Below, piece by piece: positions 1 to 9,738 of a DNA stretch of 64,000 nt. This DNA comes from Neoscytalidium dimidiatum (taxonomy: Eukaryota; Ascomycota; Dothideomycetes; Botryosphaeriales; Botryosphaeriaceae), in contig CM074697.1 of the NCBI GenBank assembly GCA_037367355.1, forward strand, positions 248,001 through 312,000. Reading direction: 5' to 3'. The stretch's first letter is position 1. The number at the start of each line of letters is the position of its first letter. The notes under the pieces were generated by a model that did no database searches, was not told the origin of the DNA, and saw only the letters and a program-made list of their open reading frames with translations. Position numbers and translations under genes: made by a program.

Positions 1-63
1 CTTCAGGAGGCGCTGGAGAGGCTGATCGCCGGCTTGTGCGATTGCGACTTGGGCAGTTTGTGA
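1..63 (+). CDS. C-terminal end of an unidentified gene (partial)
   Basis: The first frame of the window reads 20 codons and then TGA at 61-63. The peptide (LQEALERLIAGLCDCD, then LGSL) has the heptad spacing of a short amphipathic helix, and nothing stops it upstream within the window. I read it as the last codons of a plus-strand gene that begins before the window. It is too short to assign a family, and chance read-through from the edge cannot be excluded. Confidence 0.35.
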   Translation, partial: LQEALERLIAGLCDCDLGSL

Positions 64-754
64 GTGGCGCTGGCTACGATGTTTCGCTCTCGCGTGAATG
101 GGAGATGTTCCCCCGGTGGGGGACTGTCTGAGTAAGAAGAGGTTCGACGTTGAGGATTATGACATACACGCGTTTACTTGTCTGTACTTCCACTTTGTGG
201 GTTACTAGTCTGATCGCGGTAGTCGTTGAATTCGCCGTTCATGGTCAATTGAGCATGTAGCTTGTGCTAAAGATCTTGATTAACGCTACACCTTCTGGTT
301 CCTTCATCAATCTGCTCGGATATTTTTTCTTCTTCGCTTGTATTCACGAATACGAGATCTCCAACGAGGATGCTTCGAGATAATGGTCGGTGACTAAAGG
401 CTTGATCGTTAGCTCTTGGGCATTGGCCCTAAGATCTTGTGATATTGAATGATCCGCAGGTGATGATGAGATAATTGCTTACGCTCCATGTGCCAAATCT
501 GCCTCATTGCGGCCTCAAGCGTGGTTTCTTCAATCGCCTGCTGTGGCGCGTACCTCCGGTGCTAGCGTAAATTGCAGCCGCACCAGGCCCGATTCGAGAC
601 ACCATTATAAGAAAACATAGGACCAGGGGCTATCAATAATGCAAGTTCCTCATCTTCTGGGCAAACAGTGCGTGCTAGCTTTGGCACACCCGTGGGCGAC
701 TCTCCATGCAACCCTTACTGCAGTACTCAAGCCCAACAGTCACCCTCAACAGCC
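64..754. other. Intergenic region before the 5S rRNA gene
   Basis: No convincing coding exon is visible on either strand. The few short open frames lack codon bias and recognisable motifs. It probably holds the 3' UTR of the left-edge gene and 5S upstream sequence. Confidence 0.4.
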
Positions 755-873
755 ACGTACGACCACAGGCCGCAGAATACAACGGGTCCCGTCCGCTCCC
801 CGATATTTAACCTGCGAACCGGTTGATTAGTACTCAAGTGGGTGACCATTGGGGAATCCCAACTGTTGTACGT
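755..873 (+). rRNA. 5S ribosomal RNA
   Basis: The 119-nt segment follows the eukaryotic 5S plan. It starts ACGTACGACCACAGG, has the loop B/C core CCCGTCCGCTC near 796-808, the internal control region GATTAGTACTCAAGTGGG near 825-842, then GGTGACCATTGGGGAATC. It ends TGTTGTACGT, and its terminal ACGTAC pairs with the starting GTACGT to close helix I. The bases that differ from the usual fungal 5' end (ACGTAC rather than ACATAC) are matched on the 3' strand, so the helix is kept. A T4 and a T6 run follow at once, as expected for RNA polymerase III. Single 5S genes among protein genes are normal in filamentous ascomycetes. It could be a slightly diverged 5S copy, but no helix looks broken. Confidence 0.9.
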
Positions 874-888
874 CGCTTTTATTTTTTG
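874..888 (+). terminator. RNA polymerase III terminator of the 5S gene
   Basis: Immediately after the 5S 3' end the plus strand has TTTT at 877-880 and TTTTTT at 882-887. Runs of four or more T on the non-template strand stop polymerase III. Confidence 0.75.
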
Positions 889-1304
889 CGCGTTTGATTT
901 TTGGTCCGAGAGTGGGTCGGCCCACGCCGATTTTTAAGGTTCCGTACTTGTACCGAGATTGGCGCATGCGTGCGTTGGACGCAAGCAGAATACGAGCGGA
1001 AATCGCGACCGCTATCGGGCCGACAGATGGAGTGTACAGAACGGAAGTGTGGTTCGCAGTCCTTGCAAGCGATTGAATCATGAGCGGTCGGTTGAGAGAG
1101 GCCAAGGGTAAGATGGTGTTACCCGTCAGAGATTCTCGTTCGCGAAGGGCCGAGCTAGATCAATTGGGACGCAGGGACAATTCGATAAAGGGTAATGAGA
1201 GGAAAAGGTACGAAGGAAAACACTGAGAACTTAATAGATAACATACTCTCTATAAAAGGAGAACTGTCTTTCTACGATCATTAGGCTGCTAGGGCTGAGC
1301 AGAA
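889..1304. other. Intergenic region between the 5S gene and atg22
   Basis: No supported gene. Short frames overlap on both strands at 827-1105 but look like chance frames. The right part is probably the 3' UTR of the minus-strand atg22 gene. Confidence 0.4.
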
Positions 1305-3129
1305 TCATGGCGCCTTTCTTCCTCCATTCACTGTCTCTACAGTCAGACCGCCCTCCTCGGCGCCCTCAACAATCTCCTCGACAGTTCTACCGCTTTCCCG
1401 TGCCACTCGGATAAGCTTCCGCTCTTCCACGTATGTTCTACAGTTCTCCCGGCCCTTCTCCACGTCCACGAACCAAATGACGATGCTCGCCGCAGTGCAT
1501 AGCGCCACTAGGAATGGAAACCCAAGCCAGTTATTATTGGTGCTGTTGATGATGGCCTGGACCACGTTGGGCCCGATGATGGAGCTGGCCCGATTTGTAA
1601 TGCCGTACAGACCGAAGAACATGTTTTCGTAACCCCGCGGCGTCACCTCGCTCATCATGGTCTGTGCATAAGCGTAGTAGGGCGCTTGGAAGAGGCCGAA
1701 GAGGATGTTATAGATCCAGAAGTCGTAGATGTGGTGGTAGCCAACGCGGGTGGTCCACAGGCCGAGCATTCCGTAGAAGGGGATGAAGACGCTGAAAAAG
1801 TTGGTCACCATGAACATGCGCTTGGTTGAAATTTTGAAATAACGCTGGATATACCAGAAGGAGAAGGTAGAGAACGTCGAGCAAACGGCCTGCGAGATGC
1901 CTAGATACGTAATCTGCAGGAAACTGAAATTCACCTGATCGGCCTGGATGATGCTAATAAGGGTGCCCGTGGTGTTGAGGCCATCTGCGAGTAGGAAGAA
2001 GGCAACGAGATAGATGAAGGTTTGCGGCAAGTGGCGGACCTCCTTAAAGGCAAGCAGGACTTGCTTCCAGCCAATAGTCGCGTACGAGGAACCCTTCGGG
2101 AGTTTCGGTCCGGGACGTCTCTGTTGGAAGATGAACCACCAGATTCCCAGCACGATCCAGTAGGTATTGGTCAGAAAATGCGCCCAATTATTCGCATAGT
2201 CGTGGCCTTGCAGTGGAAGAAGGATGCTGAGGTTGATGGCCAGAGTCAAGAGGTAGCCGATGTTGGAATGGGCTGTGGAAATGTTGGAGATGTGATTTCT
2301 CTCCAAGCTCTCGATCTTGTCATACTCGTCCTGTGTGATCTTGCCTTCCTTCAAGTCTTCCTCACGGGCCTTCCTTACATGAGGCATATATCTTGCCAGA
2401 CGCGGAAAGACTGCAGCATAGAAGACGAGAGTAGCGCCGTAGGCGATGTAGCTCACAATGTACAGCCCCATTGCAGTGCGCCACTGGGCAGCACCCTTGA
2501 CACTCATGAAGCCGTACTGGAAAATCCAGCAGATGACGGTGAGGACAAGGAGGAGCCACCTGCCAAAGGAGCCATAGTCGGCAGCACTGCCCAGCCAGAC
2601 AAACAGCAGCGTCATGACAGCGAAACACAGGCCATTAGCGATTAGGACTACGGAAGCGACGCTGCGAGTTCCCTTGCCCCAGGGCACTACGCATGCGCCA
2701 TCACCGCAGTTTCCAGCAACGGGCGGCGAGATGGAGGGGTCATGGCCAGCGGACGTCAGTGCGGATTGGAAGCTGTGCACGAGTCAGCAGCCCTCAAGGC
2801 GCGAATTGGCTACCCAGCGAGACTCACAGTGTCTGGCTGTACGAGCCTGGCCCCACGCCGTTATCGCCGTTGTAGTAGAGATAATACGACCACAGCTCCT
2901 TGCGAGTGGTGGTCGGTTGCTCGAAGGCGTCTTCGTCGGCGCCAAAGAGCTGCTCATACTGCTCGAGATTTTCGCGCAGCTTCTGGTCGTGTTCATTGGC
3001 AGGCTGGCGCGCAGCAACAGCAACGGCGTCATGGAGGCTGTGTTTCGTCATGGCGGAGGCAGAGGGCAGCAGCGGCTCCAGCGACCGACGACGAGGGCGG
3101 TCGGACGACGAGGAGGCATGGTCGGACAT
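1305..3129 (-). CDS. atg22: Atg22-type vacuolar amino-acid effluxer
   Basis: Two exons, complement(join(1305..2772, 2828..3129)), 589 aa. The 55-nt intron (GTGAGT donor, GTGCACAG acceptor, CTGAC branch) joins SYSQT to LFQSALTSAG without frame change. The first exon is hydrophilic and ends in KELWSYYLYYNGDNG, the hallmark start of the Atg22 family. The second exon has about eleven hydrophobic segments, a charged loop (KAREEDLKEGKITQDEYDKI), and the family segment VTPRGYENMFFGLYGITNR near the C terminus. Atg22 proteins sit in the vacuolar membrane and release amino acids from autophagic breakdown; I infer the same here. Fungi often carry several paralogues, so this may be one of them. It is divergent from the GH3 gene at 3752. 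Confidence 0.88.
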
Positions 3130-3751
3130 GCAGCGCAGGCGGACATGTAGGTATGTATACGCAGGTACAAGCGAGGCTGGCTGACTGGCAGGCGTCGGCG
3201 GAGGAGCCCGTTTGGAGGGTGGTGCTGTAGAGTAGCGGAGCTGGGGCCTGGGGCTCGCGCTGGGGTTCGCACTGGCAGGCCGGGGCTGTCGATCGCAGTG
3301 CTTATCAGGCGCCAGGTTGCATCCCGAAGCCAAACCCGCGCCCCTCCCCCCACTTCCCATACTGTATCCTCTCCAAAACAACCCGCGCCAGTCCTAGGTC
3401 ACACCTCACGTCGCCGCCTTCTCGCACCCAGTGCAACCTCAGCGCTCTGCTATCGCTTCCTGACTCGCTAGATAGCTGGGGCCGTATCAGCCAGGTAATG
3501 CTGCCGGGCAGGCCAACCACTTCCAGAGCACTTGCACCGTCCTCCCGAAAAGATTAATCTCAGATCAGATGCAACTTGTTCCAAAAACGCTTACTTTGTG
3601 CTCTTCTTCCGGAATTGCCCTTTTGGGCATCTCGAAGCCCCAAGACCACTACTCCACTCCTCTGCATGCTTGGGCACCGATTGTTCCCAGCTATTTGCCA
3701 GGTAGAATCCGGCACCTGTTTCCATCTTCTTGATTCATCGAATCTGCCAAC
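3130..3751. promoter_or_regulatory. Divergent promoter region, atg22 / GH3-GNAT
   Basis: 622 bp separate two head-to-head start codons. The region is pyrimidine-rich on the plus strand in places (around 3340-3360). No coding exon or clear operator is seen. Confidence 0.5.
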
Positions 3752-6385
3752 ATGGCCACCGCAAACGACGAAGCCCGTCAAACTATCGGCCAGCTCTTCA
3801 TTGTCGGATTCCACGGCCAGACCGCCGACGAATACATCAAGAAGCTGATTCGTCCCCCGTACTATGTCGGCCAGATCATCCTGTTTCAGCGCAATGTCCG
3901 CGACGCTGAACAGCTCAGAGCCTTGACGACTGAGCTACAGCAGATTGCCAAGGACGCCGGCCACAAGAACCCTCTTACAATCGGTATCGACCAAGAAAAT
4001 GGTCTCGTCACCCGCATTCAGCCTCCGAATACCGCTCAGCTACCCGGTTCCATGACCCTGGGCGCTACGAAATCTCCAGAAGACGCATACGACGTCGGTC
4101 GTGCCACAGCCAAAGCCTTGCGGGCCTTCGGCATCAATATGAACTACGCCCCTGTCTGCGATGTCAACAACAACCCCTCCAACCCTGTCATTGGCGTGCG
4201 CTCTTTTAGCGATGATCCCAACGCCGTCGCCAGACTTGCAGCAGCAAATCTGAATGGTCTTCGCGAGGAAGGCGTCATCCCATGCGTGAAACACTTTCCC
4301 GGACATGGAGATACCGCTGTAGACTCGCACTATGGCCTGCCTACCATCCAGAAGTCTTGGGATGACATGGAGCAGTGCGAGCTTGTCCCCTTCAGGCGTG
4401 CTGTGGTCGAAAAGGTGCCGGCCGTGATGACGGCTCACATTGTCATTGGCGACTCGAAATTGCCCGCCACTCTTGACTCCAAGATACTGCGAAGCTTGAG
4501 GGATGACTTGAAGTTCACCGGTGTGATAGTATCGGACTGCTTGGAGATGAATGCCATCAGCACCGAATGCGGTGGCACAGTTCAGGGCGCAGTCACCGCC
4601 TTACGGGCTGGATGTGATTGCGTCATGATCTGCCACACCGTAGACCTGCAAATCGGTGCATTGGACGCTGTCTTTGATGCTGCCCTGAAGGATCATGACT
4701 TCATGCACCAACTCAAAGAATCCTGCGGACGTGTCAGCGCATTCAACCAGGAAAAGTTCACGCTCGATCCAGGACGGTCCGCAAGATTTGCGTATGCTTC
4801 GTTTGACCAGCTCACTGCCGTGAATGAAGATAATGCTCGAGTCGCAGAGAGGGTGTACCGGAGAAGCACCACTTTGGTACGTCTTCGGCCAGGCACGATT
4901 CCTCTGAGCAGGGATCAAAGACCGATCATTTTTGTATCTCCAGGAGAGAACTCCGTTACTAGCGGCGTTGTGGAGAATGGTGATGTCAAAGCGCGTATCA
5001 AAGATACACCTCCTGATTTCATTGACGTGTTGAGAACTTATAATCCTGAAATCGAAGAGCTACGCTTCTCTGTAGAAGGTACGAATGCTGAAGATATCCT
5101 CAAAGCTGCAGCAAGCGCTGGAACGGTCATATTTGCCACGAGAAACGCGCGGCTTTCACCACATCAAACGGAGATGGCGCTCAAGCTCGCCAGTAGCATT
5201 GAAAAACTTATCGTTATTGCCACAAGCGATCCATATGACTTCCTCGATGATGCCTCAATCAAGACGTACCTCGCAATATACGAGCCAACCGCATCCGCAT
5301 TCAAGGCTGCTGCGGATGTTCTTTTTGGCGTTGTGAGTGCGGAAGGGCATCTTCCTGTTCAGCAACATCGACTGGCCTACAACATCGAACCCTTTTCTCC
5401 ATCCAGAGACATGGAATCTGTCCTTGCTCTATGGCATCAAGTCCTCCCTGGATACCGAGTTCCAAAACCACATCTCTCAAGCCTTCTCACTCGTCCTCGA
5501 GGAAATCATTTCGTTGTCCGTCGGGATTCCACAGCAGTTGGGTTCATAGCCACGTTCATACAACCTCCACAGCCCTCCAAAGCATCAGACCCTCCGAAAG
5601 GCCTCATTCCAGCAGTGCTCGTCCACCCATCCCATCAAAACGAAGGTGTAGGTACCGCGCTGGTCAACCACGCGCGCACGTTTCTTTGCATGCAACGCTG
5701 CGTGTCCGTCTCCATAGGTTCTACTTTCCCCCGCTTCTTTCCTGGTCTACCGACGGACATCGCCAAAAACCACCATAGTTGGTTCTTCCATCGCGGATTC
5801 GTGCCCGCTCGAGGCGCGACGGCTCGCGGTGAGCTGGCCCGCGACCTCTGGATCGACCTGACTTCCAATGTCCCGAGCACTGACATCACCACACGCCTGG
5901 CCCGTGCTGCGGAGATGGGCATTACTCTGCGCCCTTGGACGAGGGACGGAGAGCAGGAATGCTTGGCCAAGCAACATGCCAATTTCGGCGGATACTCTGG
6001 TTGGGTAGAGGGCTACGAAGCGTTGGCCGCTGCGGGACTGCATAACCAAGTCATGGTCGCTCATGCAGCAGATGGGTCGCAGATCGCTTGGACGATGATG
6101 CTAGAGCCTGGGACATCAGTGTTCCTCCCAGATCTGGCTTTTCCACCTCTTTTGGGCGACAAGACTGGACTCATTGCGTGTGTTGGTGTGGACAAGGAGA
6201 AACGGGAGGCTGGGTTAGGGCTCGCGCTCGTCGCGGCCGCGCTGGAGGACTTGAAACGGAGAGGTGCGGAGAAATGCTTCATCGACTGGGTCACACTCGT
6301 GGGGTGGTATGAAAAGCTTGGGTTGAGGACATGGAGAGAGTATCTCACGGTGGAGTGGAGAAAGGCTGGGAGTTCCTCTGCTTAG
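3752..6385 (+). CDS. GH3 beta-N-acetylhexosaminidase (NagZ type) fused to two GNAT acetyltransferase domains
   Basis: Single exon, 877 aa. Residues about 8-330 form a GH3 barrel of bacterial NagZ type: GIDQENGLVTRI near 78, the diagnostic KHFPGHGDTAVDSH near 180 (its His/Asp dyad acts as general acid/base), and VIVSDCLEMNAI near 260 with the catalytic Asp. A C-terminal GH3-like domain follows to about 540. Residues about 550-690 and 715-870 are two GNAT folds, each with an acetyl-CoA loop: VHPSHQNEGVGTALV near 624 and VGVDKEKREAGLGLAL near 810. There is no signal peptide, so it is probably cytosolic. NagZ enzymes remove N-acetylglucosamine from muropeptides or glycans. The acetyltransferases might act on amino sugars, but that is inference. 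Intron absence among intron-rich neighbours fits, but does not prove, bacterial ancestry of the GH3 part. Confidence 0.85.
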   Translation: MATANDEARQTIGQLFIVGFHGQTADEYIKKLIRPPYYVGQIILFQRNVRDAEQLRALTTELQQIAKDAGHKNPLTIGIDQENGLVTRIQPPNTAQLPGSMTLGATKSPEDAYDVGRATAKALRAFGINMNYAPVCDVNNNPSNPVIGVRSFSDDPNAVARLAAANLNGLREEGVIPCVKHFPGHGDTAVDSHYGLPTIQKSWDDMEQCELVPFRRAVVEKVPAVMTAHIVIGDSKLPATLDSKILRSLRDDLKFTGVIVSDCLEMNAISTECGGTVQGAVTALRAGCDCVMICHTVDLQIGALDAVFDAALKDHDFMHQLKESCGRVSAFNQEKFTLDPGRSARFAYASFDQLTAVNEDNARVAERVYRRSTTLVRLRPGTIPLSRDQRPIIFVSPGENSVTSGVVENGDVKARIKDTPPDFIDVLRTYNPEIEELRFSVEGTNAEDILKAAASAGTVIFATRNARLSPHQTEMALKLASSIEKLIVIATSDPYDFLDDASIKTYLAIYEPTASAFKAAADVLFGVVSAEGHLPVQQHRLAYNIEPFSPSRDMESVLALWHQVLPGYRVPKPHLSSLLTRPRGNHFVVRRDSTAVGFIATFIQPPQPSKASDPPKGLIPAVLVHPSHQNEGVGTALVNHARTFLCMQRCVSVSIGSTFPRFFPGLPTDIAKNHHSWFFHRGFVPARGATARGELARDLWIDLTSNVPSTDITTRLARAAEMGITLRPWTRDGEQECLAKQHANFGGYSGWVEGYEALAAAGLHNQVMVAHAADGSQIAWTMMLEPGTSVFLPDLAFPPLLGDKTGLIACVGVDKEKREAGLGLALVAAALEDLKRRGAEKCFIDWVTLVGWYEKLGLRTWREYLTVEWRKAGSSSA

Positions 6386-6710
6386 GTATGAAGCAGGTGT
6401 CTATCGCTAAAGGTCATCTAGAAAAGGGACTATTAAACCCATGACAATTAAGGAGTTTGTAGGCTGGAATCTTTCTCCACTACGCATGCCTTCCTTATAA
6501 TACGCATACGCAAACCCGCATGATTGGCAGTCGAAGCAGTCGTCTGGGCGTAAACATCCAACAAAATTAAGGATCTTCACATCCGAACGACTGCTTCAAC
6601 TACTCATGAACAATCCAGGAATCCCTCCTCCAAAAACACGAAATCAAACCTTCCCCAACAGCATCTTTCCACGAGCGCAAGCCCCCAGCTTTCCTCCCTC
6701 TTCACCTCCT
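6386..6710. other. Convergent intergenic region
   Basis: Lies between the stop codons of the GH3-GNAT gene and the minus-strand gene at 6711. Nothing but probable 3' UTRs is seen. Confidence 0.45.
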
Positions 6711-7706
6711 TCAGAACTCCATGCTCCCCGTCCTCACCTCCCTCGCCGCCATCCTCTCCCCCGGCACGCCCTCCTCCGACCACACCACCCTACCCAACAA
6801 GCTCCTCCACTCGTCCCGCTCCGCCCAATCGCGCTCATCCCACTCCTCCGCCTCCTCGGCGTCGGCGCGCCCGCTCCCGGCCCTCGCGCTCCCGTCGCCC
6901 CTCTCCCGCAGCCACAGCACGAACCCGGGCACGGCCGCCCCGGACGTCAGGACCCCGCGCACGTCGCCGTCCGAGTCCAGCAGCTGCAGCGACCCCAGGT
7001 GCCACACGTCGACGCGGCGGCGCGGCGAGCAGCGCGCGCCGCGCGGGACCAGGCGCAGGCGCTCGGGCAGGTCCGCGATGTCCGAGAGCGACCAGCTGGC
7101 CTGGTTCTTGTACGGGATGGTGGCGTGGTACGGCTTGGAGAGGACGGCCAGGGGCTTGGGGCCCGCGGGCGGGGCGGCCGGGGTCTGGTTCGTCGACGTC
7201 GGTGGCGGGCTGCCGCTGTTGCTGCCGGTCAGGTCGAGCGTCGAGAAGCTGGCGATGGTTGGGCTCAGTGCCGTGGTGGTGGTAGCGCTGCTGCTGCTGC
7301 CGGTGGGCGGGAGGGGTGGCAGCTCCTGGCGCAGTACGAAGCAGACGCGGATGGTAGGGAAGGCCTCCCAGTGTTTGGTTGCGGGCGGGGGCAGGCGCAT
7401 ATCAGGGAAGAAGAGCCTGGGGAGCGGTCGGGTTGGGACGGCGTAGTCGTCCTCCTCGGCCTCGTCCTGATCGTCTTCCTCGCCGCCATCATGCTCGTCG
7501 CCGGTATCCATGTCCATATTTTGCTCATAGCTGTTGCTGGTAGAATGAGTAGTAATAGCCGGTTCTGAGTTATCGTCGCTACGCTCATCGATAAGCTTGT
7601 TCGGCGGGGAGCTCGGGTGGTCATTACTTAGTTCATAGGCGTGGGCGGGAGGATGTTGATGACTGTCATCCATGGCATCATCTGTGGCAGAGGACGGGAA
7701 CGCCAT
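6711..7706 (-). CDS. Hypothetical protein with acidic, low-complexity N-terminal half
   Basis: One open frame of 331 aa from ATG at 7706. Residues 1-90 are polar and rich in Asp, Glu, Ser and Pro, with an acidic run DEHDGGEEDDQDEAEEDD. There follows PRLFFPDMRLPP and a more ordered stretch including WEAFPTIRVCFVLRQELPP. After a Ser/Thr/Pro linker comes PLAVLSKPYHATIPYKNQAS and a C-terminal part ending in charged, GC-rich sequence. I do not recognise a family. Long frames on the opposite strand at 6606-7568 are by-products of high GC; the minus frame is preferred for its ATG and its balanced composition. There are no membrane segments or signal peptide, so it is probably nuclear or cytosolic. 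Confidence 0.6.
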   Translation of the reverse strand: MAFPSSATDDAMDDSHQHPPAHAYELSNDHPSSPPNKLIDERSDDNSEPAITTHSTSNSYEQNMDMDTGDEHDGGEEDDQDEAEEDDYAVPTRPLPRLFFPDMRLPPPATKHWEAFPTIRVCFVLRQELPPLPPTGSSSSATTTTALSPTIASFSTLDLTGSNSGSPPPTSTNQTPAAPPAGPKPLAVLSKPYHATIPYKNQASWSLSDIADLPERLRLVPRGARCSPRRRVDVWHLGSLQLLDSDGDVRGVLTSGAAVPGFVLWLRERGDGSARAGSGRADAEEAEEWDERDWAERDEWRSLLGRVVWSEEGVPGERMAAREVRTGSMEF

Positions 7707-8279
7707 GATTGCGATATGAAAAGCGTCGGACGAACGGCTTGATTGTGGGGCGTTTTAGTAATGTCGGGTTTTCGATGGCGCTCTAGCGTTTGGGGAGAGT
7801 GGCCGTTACCCGGTGAGATTTTAGAGCGGCGGAAGGTCATAATAAGGAAGTAACAATAGTGAATGAAAGTTGGTGAGAAATTTTCTGCTCGCGTGGTTAG
7901 CGTTATTGTCTTTCAAGCGGGTTGTGAATGCAGAGATTAAGTGAGGGTTGAATGACGGGGCCGGACCAATGCTTGAGAGCTCAGCCAATCAAAACCTCCG
8001 CACGCCGCACAAACCCGGCGACCGCTAGAAGCCAGCGATGCCACCTACACCTGGGCTTATGGTCTATAGTTGCAGAGAATAGGGTATTGAAAAAAGGAAC
8101 TGTGAGAATTATTGTCTAGAGAATGGCTAGAATGCACTTGTTCATATATAGAGGGAAGCCTCACGTAACCACCGTTCCTGTGAGATCCGCTCAACGGAAG
8201 AATTTCATCATCTTCGTCACCAGAGAGGTTCAAGCAATCAAAGTAGCGAACTTATCAATGATGAAATAAATTGAAGAGA
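7707..8279. other. Intergenic region
   Basis: Upstream of the minus-strand gene ending at 6711 and downstream of the decarboxylase-like gene. No coding exon or strong repeat seen. Confidence 0.4.
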
Positions 8280-9383
8280 CTAGAGAACGAAAGTTTCCAA
8301 TGAGCTCGGAGCAAAGAGTTCATGGGGCTTGAATCTGCGCCTCGAAAGGCCTTGACGGTGATGATAATCCAGGAACACATCAAGCACATGCTTGTTCTCC
8401 TCAAATCCATCTCGCCACCATTTCTCCCCCATCAGTGATTGCGTCTCTTCTACATGCTGCTCAAGCCAAGGAAGCATATACCTCAAGGCGCCTCGTTCGT
8501 AAAGAGGTTCATATGCCATCTCCAGCGCTCGCGAAAACGCTTTCGTCAGCGTCTTTGCGATCCATGGATTTGCTTCATATACGCTCCGCTTCAATGCAAT
8601 TACATGCATTATCGGAAATATATTTGTCCTGTGATAGTATTCCGCTTCGACTTCTCTGAAATTCGGGAAAAGGTAACCCACATTCGGCGATGAGTAGAAC
8701 GACGAAGGCTTTGTGGCGCTGAAAATGGCGTCGAGCTCTCCATTCGCTAGCATTTGTGACAAGCTCTGCCCATCATCCACCGCTGTCACTTTGACTCCTT
8801 CTGGAAAAGAATGCGTAACTTTGGCAGTTCGTGGCTTGTCGGACGGCTCGATAGCCCCCGTGAAGAACTCAACGCTCGTAATCGGTACCTTGAAGTCGTC
8901 TTCCATGATACCCCGCTGCCATACTGCTGCAGTCACTAGGGCCTATAAGTACTGTACATGGTCAAAGTCTTTTAGGCAGAGCCACACACTTACTTTGATA
9001 CTCTGGAATTCCGATGCGTCTGCCCCTCAAGTCCGCAGGCTTCGATATCCCCGAGCTCTTGTTAATATAGATTGATTGGTGTCGAAAGAAGCGAGACGGG
9101 AAAACCGGGATGGCGATAAATGGTGGATTTTCTTGGTCTAGAGTGATCACATATGAGGAAAGTGAGAGTTCCGAAACGTCAAATTCCTGGAATCTCAACT
9201 GCCGGAAGAATCTTTGAACGGCTGAATCAGCGTACTATTCCAAAGGATTGCGGGGTATCTGTACGTTTCTTCTACGCGGTAGTTGAGAAAGATAAGATCA
9301 ATTCCCTCTGGTCGCACTCTGCCGTCTTCAATGGCCTTCATGCGATCGTAATCCCAACAAGCGAAGGACAGTCTCAACACCAT
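8280..9383 (-). CDS. 4,5-dihydroxyphthalate decarboxylase-like protein
   Basis: Three exons, complement(join(8280..8935, 8994..9211, 9265..9383)), 330 aa. Both introns (58 and 53 nt) were set by family motifs: VEETFFRQLRFQEFD spans the first junction and GIPEYQMTAAVWQRGI the second. The start MVLRLSFACWDYDR and the motif EFDVSELSLSSY match bacterial 4,5-dihydroxyphthalate decarboxylases, which have a periplasmic-binding-protein fold and about the same length. Members decarboxylate dihydroxyphthalate to protocatechuate in phthalate breakdown. Fungal relatives may act on other dihydroxybenzoates, so the substrate is not certain. No secretion signal is seen. It diverges from the MFS carrier at 9739 over a 355-bp promoter, which suggests paired uptake and degradation of an aromatic acid. 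Confidence 0.85.
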
Positions 9384-9738
9384 GTTGCAAGACTTGAGGC
9401 GGAACCTCACTGACGAGCATAAGCAGCTTGAGCTAGAAGCAGAGATGCGGTTCCTATAAAATATCGAAACCTGCTAGAGCTTCCTCATCTTCCGGTCGGG
9501 TTTCCCGACCGATGATCATTTAATGATTTTATGCCGTCTACCCCGCTCATCCCGCACCACAATCCAATCCCGATGAGACCCTCCTGGAGCGCGTTGCACC
9601 AATGTCGATCATTTTCCTGAAGCATTTTCATCGTGTGCCGTCGCCCCAGTCCATTAGATGGCCAGATCTTGTTAAAGCAACCGCAGGCTGCTGTTGTGCC
9701 GATGCAAAGACGTCGTGCTGTCCAAGGATACCGTCACC
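9384..9738. promoter_or_regulatory. Divergent promoter, decarboxylase-like / MFS carrier
   Basis: 355 bp between two head-to-head start codons. It carries a perfect palindrome at 9493-9511 (separate entry). The short shared region makes common regulation likely. Confidence 0.6.
9493..9511. promoter_or_regulatory. Perfect inverted repeat, candidate Zn2Cys6 regulator site
   Basis: CGGTCGGG, then TTT, then CCCGACCG: 8-bp arms with no mismatch around a 3-nt spacer. The outer ends are CGG and CCG, 13 bases apart, the inverted triplet arrangement that Zn2Cys6 dimers bind. It lies about 130 bp upstream of the decarboxylase-like start and 230 bp upstream of the MFS start. The binding function is inference. 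Confidence 0.5.

Noticed and set aside
2022..2645. 207-codon plus-strand frame inside atg22
   Set aside because: It is antisense to a clear membrane-protein exon and has no motif of its own.
6606..7568. Long plus-strand frames (320 and 241 codons) opposite the hypothetical gene at 6711-7706
   Set aside because: They lie in a very GC-rich stretch and are extremely Pro/Arg/Ala/Gly-rich. The minus frame has an ATG and a more natural composition.
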